A DNA stretch of 64,000 nt from PALSA-188 sp050746185 (GTDB lineage Bacteria > Acidobacteriota > Terriglobia > Terriglobales > Acidobacteriaceae): assembly GCA_050746185.1 (NCBI GenBank), contig JBOGLA010000037.1:62001-126000 (forward strand), in the 5' to 3' direction. Made by a program: the position numbers and the translations under genes. Under the pieces are notes generated by a model. That model did not search any database and was not told the origin of the DNA. It saw only the letters and a program-made list of their open reading frames with translations. This document shows positions 61,677 to 64,000 of this stretch, piece after piece (the first letter of the stretch is position 1; each line of letters opens with the position of its first letter).

Positions 61677-62563
61677 GCACGCGTCCCTCCGGCCCTCTGC
61701 AGTATCCAAAGAAAAAATAACAATCCGGCCAGGGCAATGAGGAAAAATACGATTCCCCCTTCGTGATGAAGTCTTCCGCGCAGAAATCCCGGATCAACGT
61801 ACATTCCCAGCATGGACAGGGTGAAGATCCGAATCGCGTTCTTGATAACGGACAGCGGCAGAATAAGGAGGACGAATACAACCTTGCTCCAGAACGAGCG
61901 CAAAAATAGGTGCGCCAGGATGAGGCCTGTCAATAGCAGCATGATGCTCGACCGGATACCGCTACATTCCTTTGCCACCTCGATTTGAAGAGTTGGAAAG
62001 GTCAATATGAAGCCGCTTTTCAGGACAGGCAAACCTGTCAGTTTAAAGACGTCATATGTCGCCACGGTAGATGCTGACTGAAGAAAAAGAATTGCCTTAT
62101 CCAGGACAAACATTGGAGGTGGGACCAATAAAAAGAGGAAAAGGAAAGGAAACATTAACGCCCGGAAGACGTCCATTCCGAAACAGCCGACGATCGCAGC
62201 CATCCAGAACAGGACCAGAGAAAAAATCGCGATTGTCAGCGAACCTTCACCAGAACCCAGCATATGCGTCTTCAACCCAACCATGATTGCGATAGAAAGT
62301 GATCCGACAAGCATCCCCGCTATAGGTGCATACCCGGCATTCCGGCGCAGTTTGCCTCTTTCCAAGTAAATCAGCGCCACGCTGACCGGAACAATCAAAA
62401 GTATGTGCGTGTATTCATCAACGTGCCATGCGAGAAGCAAAACTGTCAAAATTTCTCGCCAGCAAACCAGTACCGGCGCGGCAACCAGCGCAAAAAACAG
62501 CAAATCCCTTGCCGGGATGAGTTTGGTACGCACAGAACTTGCGTTGGCCTCGGAGGTCTGCAT
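61646..62563 (-). CDS. Exosortase
   Basis: 305 residues, about 8 membrane helices. The active-site triad is visible: Cys near 200 in VAKECSGIRSS, Arg near 245 in VIKNAIRIFTLS, His near 266 in GRLHHEGGIVFF. Exosortases are transpeptidase-like membrane proteins that process PEP-CTERM substrates, here the protein at 56174-56782 at least. Close in form to XrtA, without the fused EpsI domain. It is followed on the same strand by nothing; the FemAB gene is directly upstream (about 90 bases). Confidence 0.9.
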   Translation of the reverse strand: MQTSEANASSVRTKLIPARDLLFFALVAAPVLVCWREILTVLLLAWHVDEYTHILLIVPVSVALIYLERGKLRRNAGYAPIAGMLVGSLSIAIMVGLKTHMLGSGEGSLTIAIFSLVLFWMAAIVGCFGMDVFRALMFPFLFLFLLVPPPMFVLDKAILFLQSASTVATYDVFKLTGLPVLKSGFILTFPTLQIEVAKECSGIRSSIMLLLTGLILAHLFLRSFWSKVVFVLLILPLSVIKNAIRIFTLSMLGMYVDPGFLRGRLHHEGGIVFFLIALAGLLFFLWILQRAGGTRAQPDSSVTPA

Positions 62564-62655
62564 CGGCGGGCTGGCGAAAACACAATATTAACAGCGGCGA
62601 AACGTCTCCCGCGGGTTGTTCTCTTACGATAGTCACCGGGAGGTGCTCTCCGGGA

Positions 62656-63696
62656 CTACCCCACGTGTTTGTACAAGAATTTTCCCGCAGTCGCCAGAGT
62701 GGGAACGGGCACTACCCCGAATACTTTTCTCGCCATCTTAAGTTGCCAACTATCTCCCGACGTCATCGGAGCGGAGACGGGGTAGCGCCAGTAGGTCAGC
62801 AGGCTCCGGGTTGCGCCCCAGTGCTCCTTGAACGCGATCAGTCCCGGCTCATCGCAGTCGGTCCGGCCCATATCGAATTCTTCCATTCCCAGGTTATTTG
62901 CTTCTTGAATGGCCTTCCAGAATAACAACGCCATTCCTCCCAATTTGTGCTGCCTGGGATCCGAACATCCATACTTGTAAACCATGGAAGTCTTGTGGGT
63001 TAGAGTCATGATCGCGGCGATGGGAGTGCCGTTCCGCGATGCCATGCGGATTTTCAGATCGGCGCCCATACATGCCACCAGATTACGGAACCACGACACT
63101 GGTTGCGGCGGCAGCCCGTAGCGGCGGCGGCTATGAAGCAGCAGCCGGTAAAATAGCTGAACAAGTTTCTCCGAACGCCCTTCCGTGTAATCGAGCTTCT
63201 CCCGTTCAGCGCGCCGCACTTTTCGTTGCACGCAACTTTGATGGAAGCTTCGAAATAAGCTATTGAGATCGCCCGTCAGAGGAAGCCGATGGTAATAAAA
63301 CAGTTTGCTTCCAGCGAATGGTTCCACGACCGGACTCGAAGGCGCTAACGGCCGCATTTCTATGTACCGACAGCGCTTGCGATCTACGCGTTCGCGGAGA
63401 AGAGATGCCATCTCTTGAAAATCGTCCTGGCTTTCCAACAGAAGGGCGGCGTGATCCGAAAATGGCAGCGAGACGAGTCGTCGGCCTGTCATCCAACTGT
63501 TGATATGACAGAACACCTGGCCGCTTCTGATTTCCTTCCCCCCGGGTGAAGTCGTGTAGGCCACGGGCTGGTATCCGTAGGTGCGAGTAAGGGCGTTCAG
63601 CCAACCGGCCGTGTGGAACACTGAGGAGTTAGGATGGCCATTGACAAAGTCCTGCCACCTGCCGTCCGTGAGTGGGTCAATCGGGTAAAGAGCCAA
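62656..63696 (-). CDS. FemAB-like protein of the exosortase/PEP-CTERM system
   Basis: 346 residues with the double-GNAT pattern: WQDFVNGHPNSSVFHTAGWLNAL, FRSFHQSCVQRKVRRAEREKLDY, SRNGTPIAAIMTLTHKTSMVYKYGCSD and FWKAIQEANNLGMEEFDMGRTD, which are hallmark segments of the XrtA/PEP-CTERM-associated FemAB subfamily. It presumably transfers an acyl or amino acid group during EPS or PEP-CTERM maturation. Immediately upstream of exosortase, same strand, suggesting joint expression. Confidence 0.85.
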   Translation of the reverse strand: MALYPIDPLTDGRWQDFVNGHPNSSVFHTAGWLNALTRTYGYQPVAYTTSPGGKEIRSGQVFCHINSWMTGRRLVSLPFSDHAALLLESQDDFQEMASLLRERVDRKRCRYIEMRPLAPSSPVVEPFAGSKLFYYHRLPLTGDLNSLFRSFHQSCVQRKVRRAEREKLDYTEGRSEKLVQLFYRLLLHSRRRYGLPPQPVSWFRNLVACMGADLKIRMASRNGTPIAAIMTLTHKTSMVYKYGCSDPRQHKLGGMALLFWKAIQEANNLGMEEFDMGRTDCDEPGLIAFKEHWGATRSLLTYWRYPVSAPMTSGDSWQLKMARKVFGVVPVPTLATAGKFLYKHVG

Positions 63697-63877
63697 AAGC
63701 CACCTTTCGCGAGCCCTCTTCGCCTACTTTGAGCTATAACAGTTTAGGTCGGGGAAGAGCGGTTGTCCAATAAAACCCTGTAGTTTCGCGCCAAAAGCGG
63801 CTCAGAACCAGGTATAGACTGGCGATGTGTAAACTATAGATACTTTAATCCCTAAGAAGGCTTATGGAGCAGGACAG

Positions 63878-64000
63878 GTGACCCTTGGGAATGGGTGGTC
63901 CAAAACATGGACGTTCTTCGATGGCGACTGGCAGGAGGGCAACGTGCCGATTATGGGGCCGCGCACCCATGCGTCGTGGCTCTGTTCGGTAGTATTCGAC
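63878..64000 (+). CDS. Class IV (branched-chain-type) aminotransferase, N-terminus only
   Basis: Forty-one codons from a GTG at 63878 to the window end, with GGAG 8 bases upstream. The sequence WTFFDGDWQEGNVPIMGPRTHASWL resembles the opening of class IV PLP aminotransferases (branched-chain amino acid or D-amino acid types). Product identification is tentative because the catalytic Lys region lies beyond the window. Confidence 0.65.
   Translation, partial: MTLGNGWSKTWTFFDGDWQEGNVPIMGPRTHASWLCSVVFD

Noticed and set aside
1..64000. Prophage, insertion sequence or integrative element
   Set aside because: No integrase, transposase or phage structural gene was recognisable; only short palindromic repeats and gene remnants are seen.

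Overview
The window (about 57% G+C by eye, dense, with leaderless-looking operons and many short intergenic palindromes) looks like a chromosomal segment of a soil Acidobacteriota (Terriglobia/Koribacter-like). Reasons: an Oar/carboxypeptidase-regulatory-type TonB receptor, an exosortase/PEP-CTERM exopolysaccharide (EPS) locus, YVTN-type secreted propellers, a xylan-degradation pair, and GTCATTCCGAGC-type palindromic repeats. The assignment is inference. I found no rRNA, tRNA, CRISPR, transposase or phage gene.

Region 1 (1-22.7 kb) is an EPS locus, almost all on the minus strand. From right to left: UDP-sugar dehydrogenase, DegT aminotransferase, a small unknown ORF and two FemAB/GNAT-like acyltransferases; a plus-strand LuxR-type regulator with a Sel1 tail; then the tightly coupled exosortase-type EPS core (AAA+ response regulator, Wza-like exporter, outer-membrane barrel, Wzz-like chain-length protein, ExeA-like ATPase, CpsD-like kinase, undecaprenyl-phosphate sugar transferase); a Wbp/Wlb-like module (oxidoreductase, N-acetyltransferase, aminotransferase) for a diacetamido-uronic acid-type sugar; a methyltransferase; a secreted beta-helix protein; and a glycosyltransferase-methyltransferase fusion cut by the left edge. 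Two same-orientation remnants (DegT tail plus dehydrogenase fragment) at 4.2 and 22.6 kb flank most of this block. Three proteins carry degenerate signalling domains.

Region 2 (22.7-48.9 kb) is mixed: a MarR-YceI-pirin stress cluster, two frameshifted secreted propeller proteins, ilvC, a TonB receptor, a GH10 xylanase and CE15 esterase separated by a perfect parS-like palindrome, an Nramp-related transporter, glutaredoxin, dcd, icd, glnE, the aguB-aguA agmatine pathway (aguA carries an in-frame palindromic repeat insertion), DinB and a LysR regulator.

Region 3 (48.9-64 kb) holds glnA (partner of GlnE), a pstCAB-phoU operon without pstS but with a Pho-box-like repeat and a divergent CHAD gene, a PEP-CTERM protein, a receiver/PilZ protein, a thioredoxin-like protein, a polytopic membrane protein, rdgB, an exosortase and its FemAB-type partner, and the start of a class IV aminotransferase. 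The exosortase system is therefore split: EPS machinery in region 1, and the sorting enzyme with a candidate substrate about 40 kb away.
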